This document shows, piece by piece, positions 1-5,934 of a DNA stretch of 6,926 nt. Numbering within the stretch: the stretch's first letter is position 1; every line of letters starts with the position of its first letter. The notes under the pieces were generated by a model, which was not told where the DNA came from, made no database searches, and saw only the letters and a program-made list of their open reading frames with translations. A program made the translations under genes and the position numbers. Origin of the DNA: Anaerolineaceae bacterium (GTDB lineage Bacteria > Chloroflexota > Anaerolineae > Anaerolineales > Anaerolineaceae); contig JACZIY010000223.1 of the NCBI GenBank assembly GCA_014860845.1, positions 1-6,926 on the forward strand, read 5' to 3'.

Positions 1-9
1 ATACAGGAA

Positions 10-38
10 AGTATAAAGTATCGACATAGTTTATACAA
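10..38 (-). promoter_or_regulatory. Possible sigma-70-type promoter facing left, out of the window
   Basis: On the minus strand TTGTAT (38-33), a 17-base spacer and TATACT (15-10) match the -35 (4 of 6) and -10 (5 of 6) boxes. It lies beyond the terminator, so it would start a new transcript for a gene beyond the left edge. In AT-rich DNA such matches arise by chance, so this is tentative. Confidence 0.35.
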
Positions 39-46
39 GTTGTATA
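32..46. repeat. Perfect palindrome TATACAA-G-TTGTATA, possible operator
   Basis: Two 7-base arms around a single central base, overlapping the possible -35 box on the minus strand. A third TTGTATA half-site follows in direct orientation at 53-59. A dimeric regulator binding here would block the left-facing promoter. The 1-136 region otherwise shows no gene. Confidence 0.4.
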
Positions 47-136
47 TGGTTTTTGTATAATGTTTGATGACAATTTGGGGTAGATTTGTCTGGATTTTGG
101 AATAATACAAGTAAATCACAAGCCAATTCCTTAATT

Positions 137-171
137 AAAAAAACAACCCGCAAGAGATTTCTTGTGGGTTG
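137..171 (-). terminator. Rho-independent terminator of the cluster
   Basis: On the minus strand CAACCC-A-CAAGA-AATC-TCTTG-C-GGGTTG forms an 11-pair stem with one A-C mismatch and a 4-base loop, followed directly by seven T. It lies 43 bases past the TAG of the MBL gene. It works in the minus direction only; the plus direction lacks a T tract. Confidence 0.9.
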
Positions 172-213
172 CTTACTAAATAATCGGAAAAGAAAGAAAT
201 TTAAACGAAGTTA

Positions 214-1044
214 CTATGGAAATTCAACCGTACTGCCCGCAAGAAACATTTGGATTCTATCTCCCAATTTTTCCATCAGTCTGTCAACCGAATTTTTACC
301 AGTGCAATGATTCATATAAAAGTTGCAATCCGGGTAACGATCCTGAAAGACATCGATGATATGATCGAGATACTGGTCATCTGCTGAAATCAGATGTGTA
401 CCACCGATCACCCCAATAATGGGACCACCAAATACTTTCTCAGTATGATAAAGGGTATTCAATATACCCGCATGACAGCATCCGCAAATCAGCACACTTC
501 CTGCTGACGTTTTCAATACCAGAGAAATATCATCCTGATAAGGATCGTGTTCCCAGCCAACCTGAGTGTGAACCAAGTGATGTTTACTGATGCCCATTCT
601 TTCCGGTCGCCCCAGAATGGTGCCGGTTGTCCATAAGCCAGGTTTTACTTCTACTGGATCATCGCTCAGTTTCAGGTAAAAATAGTGTGACAAATCCGAT
701 TCCTTCATAGTCATTCCAATCGATTTATACACATCATCTTTGCTGGAATAACGGGCTCTGAACAGGTCCTTGTTTGCATATAACGGCATTGTGGTTCTCT
801 CAGGAAAAATAGCTGCTACCCCACCAGTATGATCATAATGGGCATGGCTGAATACCAGCGCATCAATATTAATGGGTGATAGTCCCAAAACTTGCAGATT
901 ATGAGTTAAAACCTCCGGGCTCTGCCCGGTGTCAAAGAGCACATTCGAATGCTGCATTTCGATCCAGAAAGATACCCCATGCTCTTTCTTAAGTTCTGAG
1001 CTGTCCTTAACTTCGTCATTCACCACACAAATAATTTTTGTCAT
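214..1044 (-). CDS. Metallo-beta-lactamase-fold hydrolase, COG1237 family
   Basis: A 276-residue MBL-fold protein. The metal motif SHAHYDHTGG supplies H67, H69, D71 and H72. Further candidate ligands are H191 in CGCCHAG, H217 in GGTHLIS and H246 in MNHCTG. COG1237 members are often labelled as a dihydropterin aminobenzene phosphate synthase of methanopterin synthesis, but that label is not established for bacterial members and I would not apply it here. The cysteine-rich CGCCHAGI stretch is typical of this subfamily. There is no signal peptide, so it is probably cytosolic. The start, ATG 1044, overlaps the radical SAM stop (ATGA) and has a strong GGAGGAG site immediately upstream, so the two proteins are likely made together. 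The gene ends in TAG and is followed within 45 bases by the terminator, making it the last gene of the transcript. Confidence 0.93.
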   Translation of the reverse strand: MTKIICVVNDEVKDSSELKKEHGVSFWIEMQHSNVLFDTGQSPEVLTHNLQVLGLSPINIDALVFSHAHYDHTGGVAAIFPERTTMPLYANKDLFRARYSSKDDVYKSIGMTMKESDLSHYFYLKLSDDPVEVKPGLWTTGTILGRPERMGISKHHLVHTQVGWEHDPYQDDISLVLKTSAGSVLICGCCHAGILNTLYHTEKVFGGPIIGVIGGTHLISADDQYLDHIIDVFQDRYPDCNFYMNHCTGKNSVDRLMEKLGDRIQMFLAGSTVEFP

Positions 1045-2006
1045 TTCTCCTCCTTCGAGTTTTCAGGATAATAACCTGATAATGAACTCCAATATCTCTC
1101 ACCATATCGAATCACTACTTGTGCTTTACCACTTTCTGCCAACAATTGCAGGATTTCTTTCGCATTTGCCTGAGGATAATGCTGTAAGGTTTCGATCAGG
1201 TCAATTTCTTTCATGGGATGGCGAGTGATAATATCCACAATAGCATCGGTTAAGTCCTCATGCTGTCCAAGATCAAAACCCCCGGTTACAGGGTCAATCA
1301 CTCGGGCTGATGAACCTAAGATTTTTTTAGCACGTAATATTTTTTCATCATCTGCTGGGTGCACCCAGGGTTCAACCGGTGGTCGGGTTGGTTGAAGAAT
1401 ATGAATTTCATCCGGGTGAATAGTAGCAAACAGGTCTGTTAATTCGAGTAATTCTCTTTCGCTATCATTCAAATCCTTTACCAGCATCACTTCAATCCAT
1501 AATTTACCTTGATACTCTCTGTGAAAGGCTTTCAATCCATCTACATAGCGCGAAAAGGTGACCTCTGGATGAGGTCTGTTGATCTTTTTATATAATCCGG
1601 GATTTCCGGCATCTAAGGATGGTAAAACAGCATCGGCAGTTTTCAAATCCTGTCTCACTGCTGGAAGATACAATAAAGATCCATTGGTGATAACTGCTAT
1701 AGGGATCGAGGTCATTTGTTTTACAGCCCGGATTAAATGTCCGAGGTTGATGTTCAGTGTCGTCTCACCAGATCCAACAAAGGTGATCCAATCTATTTCT
1801 CCGTTTTTATGCTGTTGTAATGTTTTTTTGACTTGCAAAAGGATTTCATCCACTGGAAAAAATTCTTTGCGTTCATTGGATAAAGGAATGCTCCTCCCCA
1901 ATTGACAATAAACACAATTCCAGTTACAGGTTTTTAAGGGAACCGGATCAATGCCTAAAGATTTTCCTAATCTCCTGGATGGTACCGGACCGAATACATA
2001 ATTCAT
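1041..2006 (-). CDS. Radical SAM protein, COG0731 (TYW1-related) family
   Basis: A 321-residue radical SAM enzyme. It opens with the family signature YVFGPVPSRRLGKSLGIDPVP. The cluster motif CNWNCVYCQLG follows (C27, C31, C34, spacing CxxxCxxC) and would bind the [4Fe-4S] cluster that cleaves S-adenosylmethionine. The glycine-rich SAM-contact motif reads GSGETTLN (78-85), with T where most relatives have P. ITNGSLL, the PSLDA strand and KINRPHP follow as in COG0731. The last about 65 residues look like a small winged-helix domain (from about 257). Archaeal relatives act in wyosine tRNA base formation, but bacterial ones in Fe-S clusters such as this one have no established substrate. ATG 2006 is preceded by AGGAG at 4 bases. 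The TGA stop overlaps the next gene as ATGA. The gap to the broken Mrp gene is 85 bases, the longest inside the cluster. Confidence 0.92.
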   Translation of the reverse strand: MNYVFGPVPSRRLGKSLGIDPVPLKTCNWNCVYCQLGRSIPLSNERKEFFPVDEILLQVKKTLQQHKNGEIDWITFVGSGETTLNINLGHLIRAVKQMTSIPIAVITNGSLLYLPAVRQDLKTADAVLPSLDAGNPGLYKKINRPHPEVTFSRYVDGLKAFHREYQGKLWIEVMLVKDLNDSERELLELTDLFATIHPDEIHILQPTRPPVEPWVHPADDEKILRAKKILGSSARVIDPVTGGFDLGQHEDLTDAIVDIITRHPMKEIDLIETLQHYPQANAKEILQLLAESGKAQVVIRYGERYWSSLSGYYPENSKEEK

Positions 2007-2091
2007 TTGTCTCCTCTAGATACTCATCTAAACGTTTTTATACAAGCGTTCTCCAAATCTTTTCCTTTTCCAAAATATTGAAGATTCCAAA

Positions 2092-3003
2092 TCACCGATT
2101 TTTTCTATCCCAGGCATCCTGAATCGTTTTTCGTAATGTTGTTACTGCTAACGAAAGACAATGTTCATGATCATCCGGAATACTGATCAGTTCTGCCAAT
2201 AACTCATCAGGAGTGATTTTCATGGCTTGCTCCAGGGTCTTTGAATGCACCATTTTTGTGAGCATACTTCCACAGGCAATCGTTGCCCCGCACCCGTCAG
2301 TCAGGAATCTGGCTTCTTTTATCGTTTCACCGTCTAAATGGAATTGAATTTGCATCGTATCTTCACACCAGCCAGTAAATTTACCCATGGCATCCGGTTC
2401 ATCAAAACTACCCATATTTTCTTTGCGACGGATTAATTGCCGGGCTACATCCGAAAAAGCTTTATCATGTCCATCTTCACCTTTAACTGTTTTAATCACG
2501 GGTTTTTTGGAATCGTCCAGCGTACCAACAACAGACCATTGATTTGGTTTTTCAAGGACTTTTTCCATTTGATTCGATGAAGGACTTTTAACAGGCATAG
2601 CTTTTTCAAAAGCCTCCATTAAAGTGATTGTTTCTGCAAATTCGATATCTTCAATCTCTCCGAAATCACATAATTGAGTCAGAACCGGATTGAGTGGAAT
2701 TTGTGCTAAAAGTGGAGCATGCGCAGCTTTGGCAACTTTTTCTCCATTGCTATCTCCAAAAATCATATGTTTCTTTCCGGTATCCGGACAGGGATAATAT
2801 GCCAAGTTCTCCACCACACCAATGATCGGAACTCCGATTCTTATTGCCATGTTCACGGCTTTATTGACAATCATCGTGGCTAAAGATTGCGGAGTGGTAA
2901 CCATCACAATGCCATCCACTGGTAGAAGGTGCATGATGGTTAAAGCCGCATCAGATGTTCCAGGTGGTAAATCAATCAATAAATAATCAAGATTGCCCCA
3001 CAT
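2092..3003 (-). CDS. C-terminal remnant reading frame of the Mrp-IscU gene (Mrp C-terminal half plus IscU scaffold domain)
   Basis: This is the intact third piece of the broken gene, listed separately because it is open for 303 codons from ATG 3003. A TTG start at 3039 is also open but overlaps the preceding frame. If translated, it could begin by reinitiation: the UGA at 3008-3010 ends the previous frame five bases before this ATG, and GGGGTG just upstream resembles a ribosome-binding site. The product would have the switch region DLPPGTSD but no Walker A, so no ATPase activity is expected. The scaffold domain would be complete: GWCEDTM, TDGCGATIACGS, and HEHCLSLA before the final helix. The three canonical IscU cysteine positions and the Asp of the first motif are present, so the piece could in principle still hold a cluster (inference). 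It ends in TGA. Confidence 0.45.
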   Translation of the reverse strand: MWGNLDYLLIDLPPGTSDAALTIMHLLPVDGIVMVTTPQSLATMIVNKAVNMAIRIGVPIIGVVENLAYYPCPDTGKKHMIFGDSNGEKVAKAAHAPLLAQIPLNPVLTQLCDFGEIEDIEFAETITLMEAFEKAMPVKSPSSNQMEKVLEKPNQWSVVGTLDDSKKPVIKTVKGEDGHDKAFSDVARQLIRRKENMGSFDEPDAMGKFTGWCEDTMQIQFHLDGETIKEARFLTDGCGATIACGSMLTKMVHSKTLEQAMKITPDELLAELISIPDDHEHCLSLAVTTLRKTIQDAWDRKNR

Positions 3004-3007
3004 CACA

Positions 3008-3014
3008 TCACCCC
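3008..3014 (-). other. Frameshift site: GGGG run followed by UGA in the Mrp domain
   Basis: The coding strand reads CAA TTA TTG GGG TGA TGT. Removing one G gives TTG GGT GAT GTG ATG TGG, which restores the family motif LLGDVMWG. The surplus base lies in a four-G run, typical of replication or sequencing slippage. A perfect hairpin, GATTGC-AAAA-GCAATC (3026-3041), lies 11 bases upstream on the coding strand. Confidence 0.85.
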
Positions 3015-3160
3015 AATAATTGCGTGATTGCTTTTGCAATCAGTGGCCCACGCCAAATGAGAGGATTATCTTCACCTTCGATCAGCAAATTCATCGAAAT
3101 AACTTTGATTCCGGTTTTACTGGTTAGTGGAAGAATGCCGTATTGCCCTGAGTTAACCGG

Positions 3161-3163
3161 TCA
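3161..3163 (-). other. In-frame UGA within the Mrp domain
   Basis: TGA follows the FGLH codons, and the same frame continues with CCG GTT AAC into conserved Mrp sequence. The spacing to the following GIKVIS strand fits the family with one residue at this position. The context is UGA-C, the leakiest stop context in bacteria. A single-base change from GGA or CGA would explain it. Confidence 0.85.
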
Positions 3164-3443
3164 ATGTAATCCAAATAAGGTTGGCATGCTGGGACCGGTG
3201 ATATCAGCATCCAGTACGCCAACTTCGTAACCTTCTCTTGCCAGACTGGTTGCCAATAAACCGGTTACAAAAGACTTGCCGACGCCACCTTTGCCACTCA
3301 TCACAGCAATGAGTTTTTTCACCTTGTTATATTCAGATGCTGATCCTTTCGCAGGGGCGGGTTTGTTTACTTTATTTTCATTGTTTGTCGTAATGTCCAT
3401 ATCTAACCTCTTTATAAAAATTATTATTGCTAAATCATCGTAT

Positions 3444-4166
3444 TTACTTAACCAAAGTTACCAATCGGATGCCATTGACTTGTGGTAAAGATGCCCCTTG
3501 AACAATCGTGTTGATAGCAGCGACTGGGTCGTCCACGCGAGCACCGGATAAAAATGAAATTCCTAAGTCAAACAATTCTGGCAACATCGGGGTAGAGGGA
3601 CCTAAAATCATTACAGTTGCATCTTTTTTACAGAGTGACAACAATTTTTCCATGGAATGATTGATGAAAGCTGTCCGGGTTATGGCCACAATATCCGATT
3701 GGGGAATAAAATCCTCGGCTGCATCTTCCGGAAAGTCATCTCCAAAAGGCTTTTTCTCGATTACCCAACAATGTTTGGGGATGGATTTAATCTGCTCAAC
3801 AAACGGAAAATGCCCAACTATGGTTACATTTTTTCCTGTACTTTCTTGTGCAATTACCTCAGATGCATTTTTTTGGACTAATTTCTTTTCATCGACAGGG
3901 ATCAATGAATTAATGGCTGCCATACCAACACTGGCTTCCAGAAAATTATCTGAAAGGATCCATTCTGCCAGTTGTTGCACAGTTTTTTCTTCAAGCTTAC
4001 CAACATCCCGCATTTTTGCATGTCCATGCGGTCCACAATTGGTTAATGTCGACGATAAACCGCAATTAGCACTGCAAACCAATGTCCAATGTACACCTAC
4101 AACAACTTTTCTGACCGGTATCGGTTCCATTGGGAGAGAATTTAAGAGCAGTTCGTAAAGGTTCAT
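3444..4166 (-). CDS. DUF4213/DUF364 (putative heavy-metal chelation, Rossmann-like) protein
   Basis: A 240-residue protein with two domains. The N-terminal part (about 1-95) has the DUF4213 enolase-N-like pattern, including VHWTLV followed by a Cys-rich loop with C31, C35 and C44 and GPHGHAK. The C-terminal part (about 110-225) is DUF364: a Rossmann-like start [10 protein letters not shown] (114-123), a [18 protein letters not shown] segment, the [13 protein letters not shown] strand, and [17 protein letters not shown]. Family structures from Desulfitobacterium led to proposals of metal chelation or cofactor synthesis, but no reaction is established. The start is ATG 4166, preceded by AGAGG; a TTG 27 bases upstream has no support. 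It lies 53 bases after the CGGC gene and 43 bases before the Mrp gene. The three N-terminal cysteines would suit metal binding (inference). Confidence 0.85.
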   Translation of the reverse strand: MNLYELLLNSLPMEPIPVRKVVVGVHWTLVCSANCGLSSTLTNCGPHGHAKMRDVGKLEEKTVQQLAEWILSDNFLEASVGMAAINSLIPVDEKKLVQKNASEVIAQESTGKNVTIVGHFPFVEQIKSIPKHCWVIEKKPFGDDFPEDAAEDFIPQSDIVAITRTAFINHSMEKLLSLCKKDATVMILGPSTPMLPELFDLGISFLSGARVDDPVAAINTIVQGASLPQVNGIRLVTLVK

Positions 4167-4170
4167 TTTT

Positions 4171-4175
4171 CCTCT
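4171..4175 (-). promoter_or_regulatory. Ribosome-binding site deciding the DUF364 gene start
   Basis: AGAGG on the minus strand, 4 bases before ATG 4166. It supports the shorter 240-residue protein over the in-frame TTG at 4193. Confidence 0.65.
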
Positions 4176-4219
4176 TTTGTGATGATAGAACAATGATTAT
4201 TAATTTCACACTTCAGACA

Positions 4220-4666
4220 TTAATCATATGCTTTGCGAATTTCTTCAGTAGCCATGGTTGGCTCCAGTAGTGCTTGCCATTTAATATCTTTCCAGGATCC
4301 CAGTTCAAGATGGGAATCCAAATATTTTTGTGGAATGGGATGGGTACCTGCAATGACCTTAATCTTGTACCTCTGTTCCAGAAATTTCTTGAAGGTATCT
4401 ATATACGGACAGGGTGGATATCCAACCAGCATGCCAGTCGCGAAGTGAATAACTTCGGCACCATTTCGCATCATTTCATCTGCAGTGTATTCAATATTGC
4501 CTCCAGGACATCCATCACAGGTTGTGTAACCAACCAGTTCCATGTCTTTTCCCTCATAAATGCTGAAAGCACACTCGCGGTTTCTCAATGCCCGAAAACA
4601 TTTTCCACCTGCACATGTTCGATAACGATCACAAATAATGATGCCTATTTTTAATTTTGATTTCAT
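4220..4666 (-). CDS. CGGC domain-containing protein
   Basis: A 148-residue soluble protein of the CGGC family (PF08821), a putative metal-binding family of anaerobes with no firmly known reaction. Cysteines fall at the family positions: C12 after the first strand, CAGGKC (C18, C23), C32, CDGCPGG (C50, C53) and YPPCPY (C86). A GTHPIP segment near residues 107-112 matches the conserved GTH end of the domain. The start is ATG 4666: AGGAG lies 6 bases upstream, and the protein opens directly into the first strand MKSKLKIGIIIC. A longer reading from a TTG at 4717 adds 17 poorly structured residues and has no ribosome-binding site. Its place between an Fe-S assembly protein and a DUF364 protein suggests metal or cluster handling (inference). 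The stop is TAA. Confidence 0.85.
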   Translation of the reverse strand: MKSKLKIGIIICDRYRTCAGGKCFRALRNRECAFSIYEGKDMELVGYTTCDGCPGGNIEYTADEMMRNGAEVIHFATGMLVGYPPCPYIDTFKKFLEQRYKIKVIAGTHPIPQKYLDSHLELGSWKDIKWQALLEPTMATEEIRKAYD

Positions 4667-4672
4667 CTCATT

Positions 4673-4677
4673 CTCCT
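4673..4677 (-). promoter_or_regulatory. Ribosome-binding site deciding the CGGC gene start
   Basis: AGGAG on the minus strand, 6 bases before ATG 4666. It favours this ATG over the upstream in-frame TTG at 4717. Confidence 0.75.
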
Positions 4678-4709
4678 GATTGATCTTCACAAAACCATTC
4701 TTTGTACAA

Positions 4710-5006
4710 TTACACAATCGTTTTTAATATTTCATTCAATTGATCTGCCTGAACATAATCTTTTACGGTGATCGCTTGCTCGGAAATCCCAGGTACTTCT
4801 TTGATTGCATCAATAATTGCCAGAGCCAACGGAACCGCAATGGGACATAACGGGGAAGAAGGGCGAAACACATAGGTTATTTTTCCAACTTCATCAATGT
4901 GGATGTCCTGAATCAATCGCATTTTGACCACATCCACGCCAGTCTCAGGATCAATCACTTCGGTTAATTTTTCTATCACAGCAATTTCTAATTCCTGTTT
5001 ATTCAT
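4710..5006 (-). CDS. DUF59/MIP18-like iron-sulfur cluster assembly protein (SufT/PaaD-type), stand-alone
   Basis: A 98-residue protein that is essentially one DUF59 domain. The diagnostic features are VIDPETGVDVV near residues 17-27 and the strand pair around QDIHID. The loop SPLCPIA follows, with conserved C54, and then a long helix. Proteins of this family (SufT, PaaD, eukaryotic CIA2, the N-terminus of many Mrp proteins) help assemble or deliver Fe-S clusters; the Cys is thought to take part. I chose ATG 5006 rather than ATG 5018 because GAGAAG sits just upstream of 5006 and nothing resembling a ribosome-binding site precedes 5018. The gene overlaps the end of the upstream ATPase by 8 bases, so translation is probably coupled. 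Notably the Mrp protein three genes downstream lacks its own DUF59 domain, so this small protein may be its detached partner. Confidence 0.86.
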   Translation of the reverse strand: MNKQELEIAVIEKLTEVIDPETGVDVVKMRLIQDIHIDEVGKITYVFRPSSPLCPIAVPLALAIIDAIKEVPGISEQAITVKDYVQADQLNEILKTIV

Positions 5007-5934
5007 TTTGCTTCTCATATTGGATCAGTTTACTAACGGTCTGTTTCCAGATTTCATGAATTGCTATGGCTGCTGGCGATTCTGGATATAGAACCTGAAT
5101 AGGGACACCTTGCAACATGGATAAAGGGATGCTCTCATCAAATGGGATTTCCCCAACAACCTCAATGCCCTGTGTTTCAGCAAATTCATAAATTTCTTTT
5201 GTGCCTTGCGGATACAGATCTGCTTTATTAATACAGATAACCGTTGGAATTCTAAAGTGCCCGAGTGTGCCCAATACCCGTTGCAAATCATGCATACCAG
5301 CCTGTCCTGGTTCGGCAACGATGAGACCCAGATCTGTTCCTGCACAGGCTGATATCACCGGGCATCCAATCCCGGGAGGACCGTCGATCACAACCAGTTG
5401 GGCTTCGTGATCATCTGCGGCTAAGCGCGCATTTTGTCTGATTAATGTGACTAACTTCCCTGAATTCTCTCTACCAGGGAAAAGTTCCGCATGGAAAAAT
5501 TCACCATACGGCGTTTCGGACCGATACCAGAAACCTTCCTGCTGGGGAATCATGTTGATAGCAACTTCCGGACAGGCATAAACACAGGCAGCACAACCAT
5601 CACAAGCAATCGGATCAATCCAATTCACTCCTGGAATTTCGGGATGGGGGAAAATGGCATCATAGCGACAAACTGATTCACAGGATCCACAACCAGTACA
5701 TTTTTGAACATCAATTTCAGCTTGCGAGCTACCCCAGAACTCGTGTTGTTCAACCACATGAGCTTCAAGCACCAGACTGAGATTAGCCGCATCGACATCA
5801 GCATCGACAAAAATAGTTCTGAATTTTGACACTGCATGAGTGCTTTCATAGGCTAAAGCTGCACTCAAACTGGTTTTACCCGTGCCACCTTTTCCGCTTA
5901 ATATGACAAGTTGTTTTGCTCTTTGTTGTGTCAT
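4999..5934 (-). CDS. MinD-superfamily P-loop ATPase with inserted 2x[4Fe-4S] ferredoxin domain (second paralog)
   Basis: A 311-residue paralog of the upstream gene, starting within an ATGA overlap (5931-5934). Walker A GKGGTGKT is at residues 14-21 and the acidic VDADVDAAN segment at 43-51. The ferredoxin insert at about 74-128 has C79/C82/C85/C89 and C111/C114/C117/C121, the last followed by PEV. The insert is followed by an extra loop rich in aromatics (about 130-155, with GFWYRSETPYGEFFHAELFPG). The switch motif DGPPGIGCP is at 184-192 and AEPGQAGMHDL at 207-217. A typical nucleotide-specificity-like segment, INKADLYP, follows. The longer first strand and the insert loop distinguish it from the first paralog. 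ATGA coupling suggests equimolar synthesis, and this pair is found together in many anaerobes, so a heterodimer is plausible (inference). It ends in TAA inside the start of the DUF59 gene. Confidence 0.94.
   Translation of the reverse strand: MTQQRAKQLVILSGKGGTGKTSLSAALAYESTHAVSKFRTIFVDADVDAANLSLVLEAHVVEQHEFWGSSQAEIDVQKCTGCGSCESVCRYDAIFPHPEIPGVNWIDPIACDGCAACVYACPEVAINMIPQQEGFWYRSETPYGEFFHAELFPGRENSGKLVTLIRQNARLAADDHEAQLVVIDGPPGIGCPVISACAGTDLGLIVAEPGQAGMHDLQRVLGTLGHFRIPTVICINKADLYPQGTKEIYEFAETQGIEVVGEIPFDESIPLSMLQGVPIQVLYPESPAAIAIHEIWKQTVSKLIQYEKQNE

Larger units (their letters stand above)
2092..3400 (-). pseudogene. Mrp/Nbp35-family Fe-S carrier ATPase fused to IscU/NifU-N scaffold domain, interrupted by an in-frame UGA and a frameshift
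   Basis: Repaired, this would encode about 435 residues. The first piece (ATG 3400, GAGG 6 bases upstream) gives a polar leader, Walker A GKGGVGKS (residues 36-43), [17 protein letters not shown], then TGA at 3161-3163. The same frame continues for 50 conserved codons (PVNSGQYG... NLLIEGED... IWRGPLIAKAITQLLG) and meets a TGA at 3008-3010. One surplus G in the run at 3011-3014 shifts the frame; the rest (DVMWGNLDYLLIDLPPGTSD onward) is intact to 2092. The Mrp part is Nbp35/ApbC-like, an ATP-dependent Fe-S carrier, but its usual CxxC reads CPDT. After a linker, the C-terminal about 110 residues form an IscU-type scaffold with cysteines in GWCEDTM, TDGCGATIACGS and DHEHC. There is no N-terminal DUF59 domain. 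As read the gene cannot make a whole protein; sequence error or recoding remain possible. Confidence 0.88.

Noticed and set aside
56..61. Plus-strand TATAAT box
   Set aside because: No acceptable -35 at 16-18 bases and no plus-strand gene downstream within the window.
86..310. Plus-strand open frame of 74 codons
   Set aside because: It crosses the minus-strand terminator and the 3' end of the MBL gene, and its product is unlike any known protein.
2031..2050. Promoter or hairpin in the gap before the radical SAM gene (TATAAA box, AACG/CGTT)
   Set aside because: No -35 box at a suitable distance and only a 4-base stem; kept only as a TTGTATA motif observation.
3161..3163. UGA read as selenocysteine or as glycine under an alternative code
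   Set aside because: UGA ends several genes in the window, including two ATGA overlaps. I see no convincing SECIS-like hairpin just downstream, and the family has no Cys or Sec at this position.
3661..4158. A 165-codon open frame on the plus strand
   Set aside because: It lies antisense inside the DUF364 gene, has low-complexity composition with no family pattern, and has no ribosome-binding site.
4193..4227. AT-rich inverted repeat ATGATTA / TAATCAT after the CGGC gene, as an internal terminator
   Set aside because: Seven AT-rich pairs with a 21-base loop and no T tract; too weak to call, and the operon appears to continue.
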